The notes under the pieces were generated by a model. It was not told the DNA's origin, did not search any database, and worked only from the letters and a program-made list of their open reading frames with translations. From Ricinus communis (lineage: Eukaryota > Streptophyta > Magnoliopsida > Malpighiales > Euphorbiaceae), in assembly GCF_019578655.1 (NCBI RefSeq), contig NC_063260.1, positions 19,836,723-19,900,722 of the forward strand: a DNA stretch of 64,000 bases. Direction: 5' to 3'. The position numbers were made by a program, and so were the translations under genes. Below, in pieces: positions 51,800 through 64,000 of the stretch; the stretch's first letter is position 1; every line of letters begins with the position of its first letter.

Positions 51800-54637
51800 C
51801 ATCACAAAGCATGTATCAACTACTTAGAAGGTTGACCATAAAACTGAAACAAAAAAATAAATGCCTTTTTTATCAAAAAACAAAAAAAAAACACAAGAAA
51901 ATCCAAGAGCAAGGATTCTTGCCATTTCTGATTTTAGCGACTCTGCATACGCTGAGATCATGGGCACCTCCTTTTCACCTTCAATTACCCATGCAAATAA
52001 ATATTTGAGTAGTTTATAAATTTCTTCATTGCTTCTTCAGACTTTGGCATCAAGAACATGATGAGATGAACAAGCGAGAGATATTAATCCCTTTCTTGAC
52101 TGCTCGACACTTGAATTTATCCAAAACCTCTTAACTGTCCATACTCATAGCACTTCTTTTACTCATCCCAAGGAACTCTTGTTATTTGCGGCCATTCCTG
52201 TATTCTTTTACCTCAGTCTTCAATCTATTAATCTTTTTATTGAGTCCATTGATGCTGCTATACATGTTGAACAGGATTTTCTTTCTCGTCCAAGACCTAA
52301 GATTTTCTTCTTTCTTGAATCTTCTATTACTATGTTTATGATGAGGAGTCCTTGAGCTCCAGGATTACCTATTTTTGTGGAAGAGGGACGATGTAAATAA
52401 TAATGTTTTATTATTATCTTTAGGGGATGGAGGAAATAGACTATTTTGAACTCTTTTTTTGGATGGAGGGAGTAATTCTTAATGATATTATTATGATCTT
52501 AATAGATAAGGTATCAGACTTTTAATGTGACATTGCAAGTATGAGATTTTAGTGACATGTTTATATAAACTTGGCTGTCCTACCTTATTGGCTAGCTTTT
52601 GACGTGTGGTTCTCTAAAGTTTTATCACAATCTTTATACTATTTACCATTGATGATTTCTATTATCATAGCCAGCGTTTGCTACGCTTATGATGCTATTG
52701 CAGAAATTTGATAGATTTTCTTGCTTTTGAGGGGGAGGAGGGAAATTATGCGTTTTGATTGTTGGAATCAATGCCGTATCTCTGTTGAGGGGTGCTTCAG
52801 GAATCGAGATCAGGAGTGTGGTTTAAAAAACAGTTACTTCTGTTAAGCGCTAGACAGAAATGAGCTCTCCATTGAAGGGAGGGCTCTGTATTATTGGATG
52901 CTTTCTTCATTTGGACAATATTGTTATCCTTAAACTTTATATGTAATTTTAAAAGTAATGACCAGAACAATGTGTGGAATAAGATTCTGGAAATGGCATG
53001 GTCCTTAGTGTATGCGTTTGTTTATGTGGTTGTTAATCTTATTTGAGCAAAAGCTTCTAACCGACGCAGGGAGAGACCCGGCGGCATCTTACTTATGATA
53101 ACAGCTTCTCGATTATGTTGCGAGGGATTGTGATATTGCTAAACAGATTTGGAAATAATTATAAATTTAGTATTTTAATTTCTTTATTTTTCTATTTTAG
53201 TCTTTGAACTATTTTTATATTCAATTAAGTATTTAAATTTACTAATATATATATTATAATATTTCTAATAGATTTTACACGTTAAAGTAATAATTTAATT
53301 CAGTTTACATACGAAATGAATATTATTTTCTTTAATTTCTTATTATCTTTTTTTCTTCTTTCTTCTTTTATTAAATTCTTAACAGTAAAAAATAAATTAG
53401 AGATGTTGGATTAAAGTTTTTATTATTATTATTATTTATTTATTTTTTTAAATTACTAATTATTTTCTAAATATTATTTTTTAAAGCAATTAATAGCCCC
53501 TCTCTCCTTTTATTATTTTAAGGTGAAAATTCTCTCTTTTTGAATTGGATGCAAGAAAATAAAATAATACGAAATTATAATTGAGAAAAAGAATTTATTA
53601 TTATTTTTAGTTTCTTAATAAAAAAAATTAAAATATTAATGCTGAAAATGGATTAGACAAAAGAAGAAAAAAAGAAAATATGAGATTATTTAATAAAATT
53701 TATTTGAGTCCATTTACTAATTAAAATAAATCATATAAATACTTTTAACATGTAAAAACATTAAACAGTTTTAGCCGGTTGATTGGAAAAAACAAAAAAG
53801 AAAAAAACAGATACTGAAATAAAAAAAAAAAAAAACAAAAGCACCAAAATTGTAATTTTTCTCCACATTATACAAAGTCAAAATGTGTCATTTACAAAAA
53901 GAACCCTGCAGATAATTTTAAGAACTAGAAGAAAACAGGATACAGTTTAAAATTATCAATCTTGCCGCTCATTCCCGGATTGCCCCTAAAAATCGATTAC
54001 AATCAATTAGATGGAATAGAATGCAAGGCAAGTTTTTCAGTCTGTTACTGAACCAAACCAAATCAAAATGAATAAGCTTTTATTAATAATCCCAAATCAA
54101 ATCTCACTAAATTTATTTGATCGACCGTCACAACATAGGGGCAGTTCCATAGTTGGTTCATATCTTAGTCTGAAGAAAAATGGAGTACTTCCTCTGAATA
54201 TGAAGATTAGTTAAGCAAAATCGTGACAATTAATATTAGGGTATAAAAAAGAAGAAGAAATCAGGCCAATTACAATCAGATGAAGAAAGAAAATTTATGT
54301 TACTTCGTACTGTCAGCTATCCTAACCTCCTCCCATCCTCCCAGTGGAAGTATTTACAAAAGGGAGCACCGAAATTAATAATTCCAATTTTTCTGTCACA
54401 GGAATCCCAAAAGAGGAAAAAAAAGGTGTAAAGATGATGAGTCAGTGTTACTGCCTTGTTCGGGTATAAGTTGTATAGCTCTTAAAAAGAAAATCGATCG
54501 CCTGGGAGAAACATGCAACCCTTGTTAGAAATTTCTGTTAAAATCAGAATCGCCAATGATTACCCTTCGCGGGTTAATGCCTATCTCGGGACAGCGCAAT
54601 GGACCTTCCCTTGCTCCATCTTGATTCCACAAACCGT
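51800..54637. other. Intergenic DNA between SEC12 and the kinase gene
   Basis: It is mostly AT-rich. An unbroken frame without early ATG lies at 52065-52355. A sequence like a Stowaway terminal repeat (GGATGGAGGGAGTA) lies at about 52461-52474 with no partner found. The right part, about 54250-54637, is the likely 3' UTR of the minus-strand kinase gene. Confidence 0.5.
52065..52355 (+). pseudogene. Unrecognised open frame, possible exon or gene relic
   Basis: A 97-codon stop-free frame begins right after two in-frame stops and reads, in part, STLEFIQNLLTVH and LLLFAAIPVFFYLSLQS. It has no ATG near its start, but CTTCTTCAG upstream at 52040 could be a splice acceptor. Composition is amphipathic and protein-like, unlike the surrounding AT-rich DNA. 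I do not recognise the family. It could be an exon of a decayed gene or a chance frame. Confidence 0.3.
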
Positions 54638-57600
54638 TCACTGGCGCCTCCTTTGGTAAAGCGAATAACCAACGAGCGCAGACATTAGAAAAGTCCACAA
54701 CACCTGCCACATAACAGCATCCGAGGCTTATCATAAATTATAGGGCGAGTAAAGCGAAGAAAGAAACAGACCATTAAAATTTCAGTCGACACAAAATTAG
54801 GCTTTCGGCTAAATTGGAAATTTGGTCACAGGCCCCAGATTCTATTCAGCCCGATGAAAGAAAAAAGTTCTGTAATAATAGTCAGAATGAACCTGAAGTT
54901 CCATATGGAAGCTGTGAATTCAAATCAATTCCAATGCGAAGCAAAAAGATCATATTATTAGAAATAACTACCGTGTTGATGGTCTGCCATCTCTCCAACC
55001 TCTTGATTCTAGACTGCATATCTTCAATTATGCCATCTACAGGAGCAGCCTCCCTAGTTTGGGAGGATTCTGAAGCTGAGCTGTTGCCCTGTCAATATAG
55101 TCACAGTTCCAAATTTATCTTTCTTAAAAATAGTCATTATATCACTACAGATCAAGAAATGCTCCATTGAAACTTGAAAATATGCAAAGATCAGCTAGCA
55201 AGAATGCTTCCTGTAACATTTAGATCTTAAAAAGTAAGGACATTTCAGAATAACTTTGTGTTCAGAAGTCTACTTTTGATAATCCCTCCTTATCCCAAAA
55301 TAAGTGTCCTTTTAAGGTAACCGCATAGCAGTTAAGGTACCTATTAAATAGCCTCGATTATAATAAAAACTAAGTTGTATGACTAGAAATCCCTTTAAAA
55401 TATTCAAAATCATTATAAAGTATTTCTACAATATAAATTTATAGGGCTCAGACTTTTTCTTCATGTATTTGTAATGAAAAAGTCGTAGTCTTAGCACTTT
55501 ATGTTGTGGAAACGGATTCATCCAAATATTTTCTCTTACTCCATTATATTTCTCTCTCTCCTAATCTAGTAATACTTTCACTCATTTAACAAGTAACAGT
55601 AAGATTTGGAAAAAAAAAAAAATAAGTAAAGCTTCCTTGGTTTCTTAATGCAACACTTAATTTGGAATATAAAAAATTCTCTAAAGTGATACTTATTTTA
55701 GAATGGAAGGAGTAAACAGTAACCTTGATAGATTGCATACAAAGTGAAAAACAAAGCTCTTTTTTTTTTTTTTTTTTTTTTTTTGTGAAGGCATAAAATA
55801 TGATCACAAAGTAATAATTGCTTCACATTTTAATAGCTTTTCTTCATTATTTTTGCACTCCTTTGGCTGTACATTTTGTTAGAAAAGTAATTTGATTAAA
55901 CCAATAATCAATAGAAACAAACTAGAATGTGGATAGGGCACACTTTCTTTCAGCGCTCTCTTTCCCCATACTATTGGAATATCACATCCTTATGATTTAG
56001 TTAATATTAGCTGTTAGACACGACTGCATCTAAAGGCTTAAATTTCAAGAATTTGTGGGCAGTTTACTTTGAGCATATGTTATTCTCTCGACTGAATTCA
56101 ATAATTACACCAACAGCAGACTAATCTCCTTCAGTATGCTTTTAGTGCTGACAGAGCTCTCATATATCACGTTCAGGAACTTGGGCTCTTAATGCACTTG
56201 CATGTTTACGACAGGCTAATGAAATAAGTCTAAAGCTATTTACAGGAAATGATGATATATGGAGGCTGATGAGGTGCCAGTCCTCTAACTGAGCATGCTT
56301 ATTAGGTGAAAAGAGATCCCAATTCCCAACTCTCTCATTGCTTTGCTACTTAATACAGCATATATGGTTCTAAATAATCCATCTTAACTCCATTGTTGTT
56401 TATCCAAAAATAAATACTCAAAAGCAGATGTATGATCCATCTAACCATAGTATAATACCTGAGATTGTATAAATTCAACAAGTTCCTGCAACCTTGCACT
56501 TTGTTGAGTGTGAATCCCACTGGATCTTCTTTCAGCTGCAGGTAATCTCTCCAAAATGATTTGCAGATAACTCTGGTAGAATTTATAAAAAAAAAATCCT
56601 ATACAGTTAATGATGGCCATACAAACTATTCCGTTGTCAAAGGTACTGCCAGCACTACATGCAGACTATAATACAAAATAGAACTAAAGCCAAAACCTTT
56701 GTTGTATATGAACCATCCAGTTTAAGCATTGAACCAGCAGCTGCCACAGCTTCTTTACTAACCCCTTTTATCTGTAAGTAAGGACTAGAAGCATCTTGTA
56801 TATGGTCAACCTCAATGAGAATCTAAAAGTCACAATTTCAGAAAATAATAATTTAGGCCTATGATAAGCTATATGTCAAACAAAACCAGGTTGCACAACA
56901 AAAAGATGATAAAAAAGGTACACGTGAGGGAAAGAACCAAGCAAAATGCTGCCGTTCAATAACAAAACATTAGTATCAAGCATAATAAATAGGTTCACAA
57001 AGTGGAACAACCATGAATCTCTCCAATAATCAGAGACTTTCTACATCCCAATAACACAAAACATGAGCCAAAACAATTATTGGCCCAATTAATTAATCAT
57101 AATTATAAAAATAACAGCATAAGAGCCACAAGCAAAACTCAACCACATGAAGAAAATATGTGATGTCAAAAAACTCTTTTATAAAAACACAAGAGAATAA
57201 CTACAACCAGAAGTGCACATACTCAACTAGAACAAAAAAAACAAAATAAACACATCAAAGTGTATGACCTTCCCATCTTGGTAAATAAATGCGGAAGCTT
57301 CGATGTAGGCTACAGCCTGATACCTGACATCATAAAACAATTAAAAAGAATTCACTTCAATGGCCTAAACAAGTACACATGGATACATCAGCTTGAAAGC
57401 ATAAAAAGAATATATAAGTAGAAAATTAAATGTGACACAGCAACATGATAAGACTTAACATCCTTGAAGTTTTCAAAACAGTGACGTTGCTTATTATAAA
57501 AAAAAATGTGTACTTATTTTTTCATTTCATACACTTCAAAATTTCAATGTATTTGAATACCTGAAGACACAAATATTGATTTCCAAATCCATATCAGAAG

Positions 57601-60600
57601 ATAAAGGGTTTCACTCGGATGGTATGCGAGAAACAGAGGGGTGGATATCGAATGTTGACATGGACATGATGGAGAAGTGTGAATCACATCAGTCTTAAAT
57701 GATTCACAAGGACAAATAATAGAGAATTTGCTCACCCTCCATGTTTTTTTTTTTTTTTTAATAACAAATCTAACCCCTGCCCCTCCAAAACTATTATCTT
57801 AACAATAGATAGAACTCTAATTAGAGACATGTTATATTAATCATTTTGGTGTAACATTTGAGCCTCTCATCGTAGGATTAAGAGGGAAATTCACAGATTA
57901 GAGAAAGAGAATAACAATGGGGTTAAAAAAGCATGCTGGCTCTATCTGTAATCAGAATCGTTCCCCCTCCCTGAGCGCAGAAAACAAGTCAAAATAAATA
58001 CATATTTAGTATTTTGTTTCGTAATCCAAGGACAAAAGTTTTCCCAACAACAAAAGCAAAACTAGTATGCATTGCATTACACTCTATATTAACAGTCTAA
58101 CAGCTTACCCCAGATTAAGAAGACCAGCAACAGTACTGATGCTAATATCGAAATCCACCTTAGGTTGAATGATAAAATTGCCTTCCCTTATAGGCTAGCA
58201 TAAGTATTAGAAGATCAAAGTCAAACATTTAATACAATATCAAAGAAAGCATATAATAGATAGAAAAAAATATCTCACATGAACTGCAATAAATCTAGTA
58301 CAAACCTCCCGTATAAGCAAAGCAAATCTACCCTCACAAATTCTGACACGTATACAGTCACTCTCTGCCAATTGCTCATTTGCAGGAATTCCAGGGAGCT
58401 TCAAGTATATATCAATAAAATTCTGAACGGAACTACAGAACTTTGCAGGATCAAGGATTTTTAAAATATCTTGATCAGACACCTTCATGAATCATACAAA
58501 TGTGTGTCAGATGAAAGCCACACTACAAGACTTTGTTTAGCTGAAGCCAGTAGTGTCTTACTTGCTTGTTACTCTTTAAAACAAATAATGAACTCTCTGG
58601 GGAAAGCACAGGGTCAAAGTCATTCCGAATTTTGAGCTGCAATTGTGTTCAAACATTAATAATAAAAGTTCAGAAACAGCATCCAGGAGTGCACCACATT
58701 TGGAATTACTCTTATTACTGGAAAATTTTCCAATGCATATGAATGGAGAACAATAGGACATTCCCATAACAACACATCCTGATCTATTTAATCCATTATT
58801 TTTGGGCATAACCTTTTGAGTATGGCCTCATTCACAATGATAATTTTAAACTTAACCTGATTGAGATCATTTACTATCCATCTTATATTCAAAGAGGCCA
58901 TTTATTTTCTCATTAAGGAGGTAGCCATCATTTCTATCCAATGCTACAGAGTACAAAAGTTTCCGAAAGATAATTTTGATACAAGAAGAATTTACATCTG
59001 CAGATAATGAGTGTCTGTAGATTGACGGTCAAAGTGTTGATAATGACATGAACAATATTTAAAACACTTGGATTTTTTTCTCACTAAGGAGATCTTAATG
59101 AATTCTATGGAATGTCAATACAGAGTGCAAAATACATTTCAAGAGATAGCTTTAAGTAGAAAGCTTGAAGTTAGTAATGTATACGGATAATTTTAAAAAT
59201 TGATGTGAACAACATAAAACCTTGTTAACCATAAATACTATCAAAAGAAAACAACAAAAGGATTAAAGCTTTTTAGTGAACTAACATCAGCATGAACAAG
59301 ATGGGGCTCAATATGCTGCTGGAACATTGGAAACACTGTCATCATGATCTCATTTTGGGACATGAAACACCCCACTCTACTTTTATCCCTTTGAACCCGA
59401 GCAATCAGATGCGAATGAACACCTCCAACCTGATTTTGAAAAATACAAAGTTAAGCTACTCTTTCTCATCAACAACTGAATTTTCCATGCACTGAAGTAC
59501 GTACACACACATACTAGAAAGTAAAGCCTCAAAAGTTAAAATTACAGTCATCTTACAACAGCAATCCAAAAGTCAAGTGATTTTCGAATTTCTGGGTGCA
59601 GAGCATAAACCCCTTCAAAAACAATCTGCTCAAACAAACAAATTGCATTACTCATATAATTATTCAACCAAAGCTAACCTGCATAATTCGAAATAAAATC
59701 AAAAGTGTTAACAAAGGACTTCACTTGTAGCCATATCAGATGTCAATTAAGAAAGAAAAACAAAGCATCTGATTCTGTCCTATTTTGAGTAAATTGCACT
59801 GTTTATGACATCAAAGTAGTGAGTACATCATTCCATCAATGGGATGTGTAACAGTTCTTTACAATCTTTATCCTTCTGCCCACCATGTGCTAACTACTAA
59901 ACTAATCTCAAAAGAGGGTGAGGAGAATGCGACACTAACTACACAAGCAAGAAGATCAGTCAATTTCAAAACAATGTGGGACTAGCTTCTAGACGACACA
60001 GCACTTGGAATAAATAGTTAGTATTCCAGTTTCAAACTTCTGAAACATCATTACTTGCTAATGATAGAAAATATAAACTTAATTCCTGTGAAATTTCAAA
60101 AACTTTCTGAAACATTTTAAGCCTTGCCTAGCCATGATGTTTCTAAAAAGATTTTATTTGCACAAGTATTCTTAAATAGGACTCATCAGCGTGAAATAGC
60201 ACTAGAAACATGAGAGAAAATTTCGAAATTAATTAAAATAGCTTTTGGGCCATTCCCTTTCTTCCGCCTCTACATGCTATTTCCATCTGGCTCCTCTATA
60301 TCTTCTCATCTTAGCAGAAAACTATGATTATAAGCAAGAAAAGAATAATGTGAACAAACTGTCTCTTTTCACTTTTTACATTATCAAGAGTTCCAGAAAC
60401 ACCTTGAATTGTACTCGAGTAAATATTTTGATATCTTTGCAGAAGCCAAGTCCTTTTCACATGGTAAATTAGGTAGAATGTTATAAATAGGCTTCCTTTC
60501 ACAATAACTTATTTTGCTTAATTACAGAAAAAGATGCTTTATTAAAACAAACCATGTGTTTGCCTTTACGGAGATCTTTTCAGAAAGTAACTCATCAGAA

Positions 60601-63600
60601 ACTGGACCTTACTCTGGTATGAGGTCCCTAAGCACAAAACAAGATCCCTAATAGAAGCCACACTCAATAATAATGTCCAAAACATGCCGGCCATTCTAAG
60701 TTGCATAAACTATACGAACAGAGCGTGTCTCCCTTGAAGCATCTGTGCCTACTAAATCTAAAAGAGGATGTTCCAAGAATAATATAAAATTAAGTACAAT
60801 AAAGTACCACACCACAGTCTTCAGAAACTCCAAGTTCCTTGAAACCGCTACGAGCCCCAGTCTCCAAGTCAAATATGGGCGCTTTAGTTCTTCTACCATG
60901 CTTGATGTCGTCAATATTCTGTAAACCAATGGCAAAAATAAGAATGCTACCATAGAAATATCAACTTATCTTGAAGTTCTTATCGGCACAAAAACACCCA
61001 TATCATAAATATTGTCAAGCCTTATATGAGAGTAGCATAATCATCTGGATATGCAAGAAGAATTATCAAATTGATGATATTGCAGGGGAAATCTTCAAAC
61101 TTCCAGAATGATTTGTCTTCCTCACCAATAGATATATTTTAGGGTAACAAATCACCAGTACAGTAGTGAAAAGATTTAGGGAAAAGAAAAAAAAAAGCCT
61201 CAAACTACAGTGCAGGCAAGATATTCATGAAAGAAGAGAAAACTATAGTTGATCAAAGAGGATAAATGCTTACCTCGTAGTGCAGGAGGATAAGAATTCA
61301 ATCCCTAGCAATCTCTATAGTTCATCCGACATACGTATTTTTTATTTTTCAATGGATTTACATCTTTCATTAATGGAAATTTTTTGTTAAATACTTCCAA
61401 CGCACAGAGAGAGAGAGAGAGACATAGAGAGCCGAGCTAATAGCAATGAGCTCAAACTACTATCTTTCCCGGCCCTTTTCCTTGAAATGGAGGAAAAGGA
61501 ACAGGGATACCTAAACAAGCAAGCACCTATATATTCCAAGGTACCATCCAAAGGCTTAGACAACACAACAGCAAGTAATGTATAGTCTTGCAAATAAAAA
61601 CCACCCAAGAAACCAGGAAGCTGCTGAAGAGTATTTTTCTTCCTAACTTAATACCAAAATAGGTACTAAGAAAATATATTCCTATCTAAACCATCTACAA
61701 CTTTTTCTTAACAGAAGCCATTCATTGAGAAAAAGAAGAACTGTAGCATGAGCTGCCAGACCTGCCCTTGAAACCAATAAAAAAATTGTAATAAATGCTA
61801 AACTACAAACACAATTGGATAGGGCAGAAAAAGGTTGAATAACCGAGATCAAGAATAAGCATCAGAAGAGTCCAAACTTAATCAAAGAGTTTAAAGAATT
61901 CTAGTATCATGTTTGAATGGTACAGATGAATGCAATTTTAGAGAAAAATAAAATTATAAGAGACAACTTAGCCAGCTAAATAAATATTTAATAATTTTCA
62001 CTTTTGCGGTCTAGAATATTTCATTTTACCCAAGTTAGCTATCTCTGACAGCCAGTTACAAGCAAGGTTACTACTTACTACTAAATATTTGCGCAAAAAA
62101 TCTCAAAAAATTTATACAGTCACTGCCATCTTACCTTCGCAAGCAGGGACAGATCAAGAGAGCGAAAATCGTCATGCTTAAAATCCTTAACTTGTTCAGA
62201 TATAAAGTAGCTTTCGAGGGAAACTACTTCACAACCAACAATATTGGCCATTTTATGTGCCAGGCTAGTTTTTCCAGATCCACTTGGACCTCCTGCAAGA
62301 AGAGGACATTGTAAACTTTAAGTGTCTTATTTTGGTAATACACAAAGTGTATGTGACTGATAAAACATGAATTTGACAGGAAGATGGCATGAGAGAGAGA
62401 AAAGAGAGTTAGAACTTTTCTTTTAATGGTTTTACCAATTCCAACTATGACTGGAGGACCTTTATGCTCCAATAAAACCTGAAACAGTTAAAGACATGAA
62501 ACATCTTTAATTTTAACACCTGGACATGTACAAAGTCAGCATCTCAGTCTTACATTTAAAAGTTAAACTAATCTATTGCAGGCCGTGTTTAAAAGCTTAT
62601 TTTAATGCTTACTTGAATAGCTTGAACAGCAAGCAGTAATCCTCTATCCAAGTTAACTGAATCAGGCATTGGAACAAGCTTCACATTATCCCTGAAACAG
62701 GAAGGATCTGTGGTTGCATGAGAGAAGTCTAAGCAAGAAAATCTAATGATAGCATCTCCAAAATACAGTTGATTAATACAAGGAAAATTCATAAATCATC
62801 TAAGTTTAAGAGACTTACCTACAGATGAGCTTCCCGTATGCGGTTGATCAAATGATATTAAACTCCAAGATGCTACAACAGGTTCCATTTGAGATTTAGT
62901 TGGGGACCGAGTCCATGGCTGAGATAAATCCTCAAGCCCAGTAATAAGATTTGTAGTAGTACGAATAGGCTTCGGAGCAGAAATCAGTCTTTCTTGATTA
63001 TTAGTTGTGGAAGTATTAGATAACGGTGGTGGTGTACTCAGACGTGGTAAATCTGCAAGTAGAATTAACTAGTTGGAGAGAGCAACAATCAAACTAAAGC
63101 TAAGTTGTTAAGACCTAGTATTGGACTTTCATCTCCCATTGGAGGTAATGGGACTATGGTTTGGATTTTATATGGGTTTGGGTTCTCCCATATCAATATC
63201 TAGTTTTGGGGTTGTGGTTCTTGCAAGGTTCATATCAGGTGGTATAAAAGCCATTCGATATGCCTCCCACTTGCATTCACAAAATGCAGGTAGTGAGGCT
63301 GGAATTGCAATGTTCACCAAAGGTCAGCTAGCACACATGGATGTTGTGACTGCAGAGCTTGGTGGATTGCTATTGTTTTTTCCCTTTGAGTTTACAAATG
63401 AGGAAAGGAGTGTTGAAACTTCAGACCTTGCTCAAGTTAAAACATGCAACTGCCGCTATGCTAAGCATGTGGGTACAGGGATTGTCATTGTTCTAATTGC
63501 AAAGTATGAACTTGAATCCCACACTGGAGGTATAGGACTTAAGCATGCAGTTTATACATTTGGGTTCCACCTCAATAGCTAGCTTTTCGGTTGTCCATCT

Positions 63601-63788
63601 CCCAAGGTTCATATCATAAATGCAGAGCACAATATTTAACAATTATGATCTTTTATAATACGTAATAAAAATGATGCCAGATCCCAACCTTTTTTCTCAT
63701 TACTCATTTTCTCAAGAATCATTTCCAGATATGATTTGGTGATCCATTGTCCAATCATACTCATCCTCAACGCTTCTGCTCCAACAGT
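54638..63788 (-). CDS. P-loop uridine kinase-like + CYTH domain protein with C-terminal membrane anchor (5' end outside the window)
   Basis: A nucleoside-kinase-like domain is fused to a CYTH/triphosphate-tunnel domain, close by memory to Arabidopsis AT2G01460. Exons on the minus strand: 63788-63689, 63052-62819, 62707-62613, 62478-62436, 62292-62135, 60918-60808, 59625-59557, 59429-59286, 58636-58562, 58482-58306, 58194-58109, 57323-57269, 56822-56697, 56572-56459, 55088-54972 and 54703-54638. They give 1770 nt (589 residues) in frame; the start lies right of the window. Walker A is GGPSGSGKT (partial-protein residues 158-166). Next come FDLETGARSGFKEL, IVFEGVYALHP and VQRDKSRVGCF. The CYTH part includes RVRICEGRFALLI and VDFDISISTVAGLLNLG. 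A coiled coil (MQSRIKRLERWQ) and a tail anchor (VLWTFLMSALVGYSLY) close the protein. Related TTM1/TTM2 proteins hydrolyse pyrophosphate, so activity here is unproven. Confidence 0.92.
55282..55712. mobile_element. Stowaway-like (Tc1/mariner) MITE in a kinase-gene intron
   Basis: The left end ATCCCTCCTTATCCCAAAAT and the inverted right end CTCCTTCCATTCTAAAATAA match the Stowaway consensus, and the inner AAATAAGTGTC / AAATAAGTATC continues the match. TA dinucleotides flank both ends (55280-55281 and 55713-55714), the expected target duplication. It is about 430 bp, non-coding, and sits in the intron between exons 55088 and 56459. Confidence 0.75.
55760..55784. repeat. Poly(T) run of 25
   Basis: Uninterrupted T run in the same intron as the MITE, directly seen. 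On the gene's strand it is poly(A). Confidence 0.93.
63105..63622 (+). mobile_element. TRIM-like miniature LTR element relic in a kinase-gene intron
   Basis: Two direct repeats of about 115-120 bp flank a short middle. The left copy ends near 63237 and the right copy near 63618. Shared parts include TGGAGGTA, TTTGGGTTC, TAGCTT/TAGTTT and AAGGTTCATATCA at the 3' end. After the left copy, TGGTATAAAAGCCATTCG resembles the tRNA-Met primer site TGGTATCAGAGCCA. There is no retroviral protein. This fits an old terminal-repeat miniature retrotransposon of about 0.5 kb. The 153-codon open frame across it is judged a by-product. Confidence 0.5.
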
Positions 63789-64000
63789 CTTTAAGGTAAC
63801 AAAACAAACAAGACAAATTGTAAGCTTGATTGACAATTCTTCTTCAAAAATGCTTTAAACCAAAAATCTAGTAATCTGAAACAAAAAGTTCAAGCTTGGA
63901 AACTGCTCAACCTAACTTCTAGAAAATACAAATATAATGATGAAGCATATAGTGGAAATGGAGTTGAAGAATAAATGTTTAGAACTTTATTTAAGAAACC

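Noticed and set aside
52419..52474. Stowaway terminal repeat GGATGGAGGGAGTA as a complete MITE
   Set aside because: Only one end was found; no inverted partner within a few kilobases to the left.
63121..63582. 153-codon plus-strand open frame as a gene
   Set aside because: It lies in an intron of the opposite-strand kinase gene, matches no family, and spans repeat structure like a miniature LTR element.

Overview
This is plant nuclear DNA. It is AT-rich, the genes are split by many short introns with plant-type splice sites, and it carries plant transposon families. The proteins are closest, from memory, to eudicot sequences. A woody eudicot of the Malpighiales (for example Euphorbiaceae) would fit, but the species is an inference. 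I rebuilt every gene model by hand from splice sites and family alignment. All six models keep an unbroken reading frame from exon to exon.

Layout. 1-2.7 kb has no gene I can support. A phytanoyl-CoA dioxygenase family gene (minus, 9 exons) lies at 2676-5738. A foldback MITE follows at about 8.2-8.7 kb. A Golgi-type O-fucosyltransferase gene (minus, 10 exons) lies at 9600-15680. An AT-rich spacer at 15.7-21.3 kb holds a perfect 31-bp inverted repeat that would fold into a hairpin. The mitochondrial co-chaperonin CPN10 (minus, 3 exons) is at 21308-21807, and a tRNA-Ser(AGA) gene (minus) at 23380-23461.

27.5-37.25 kb is one Mutator-like (MULE) transposon with ~300-bp terminal inverted repeats. 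Its transposase gene is decayed and was split by a later 4.2-kb Ty1/copia retrotransposon, which has intact LTRs and a perfect 5-bp target duplication. After the transposon come a group-3 sulfate transporter, SULTR3;3 type (plus, 13 exons, 39813-44687), and the ER SAR1-GEF SEC12/STL2P (plus, 10 exons, 45715-49580). A decayed hAT element lies at ~50.2-51.8 kb. The last gene is a large P-loop (uridine kinase-like) plus CYTH protein with a C-terminal membrane anchor (minus, 16 exons seen). It runs off the right edge, and its introns hold a Stowaway-like MITE and a TRIM-like LTR relic.

The genes do not form a pathway. They are unrelated housekeeping genes, and what links them is conserved neighbourhood. 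From memory, Arabidopsis keeps parts of the same order in separate blocks: AT2G01460-01490 (kinase, SEC12, O-FucT, PAHX), AT1G14970-14980 (O-FucT, CPN10) and AT1G23090-23100 (SULTR3;3, GroES-like). The window therefore looks like one unfractionated ancestral block into which transposons have inserted, mostly between the CPN10 and sulfate transporter genes. I saw no clearly new biological system. The most unusual items are the hairpin at 19.77-19.91 kb, the nested MULE/copia structure, two GC-AG introns, and a stop-free 75-nt intron in the sulfate transporter.
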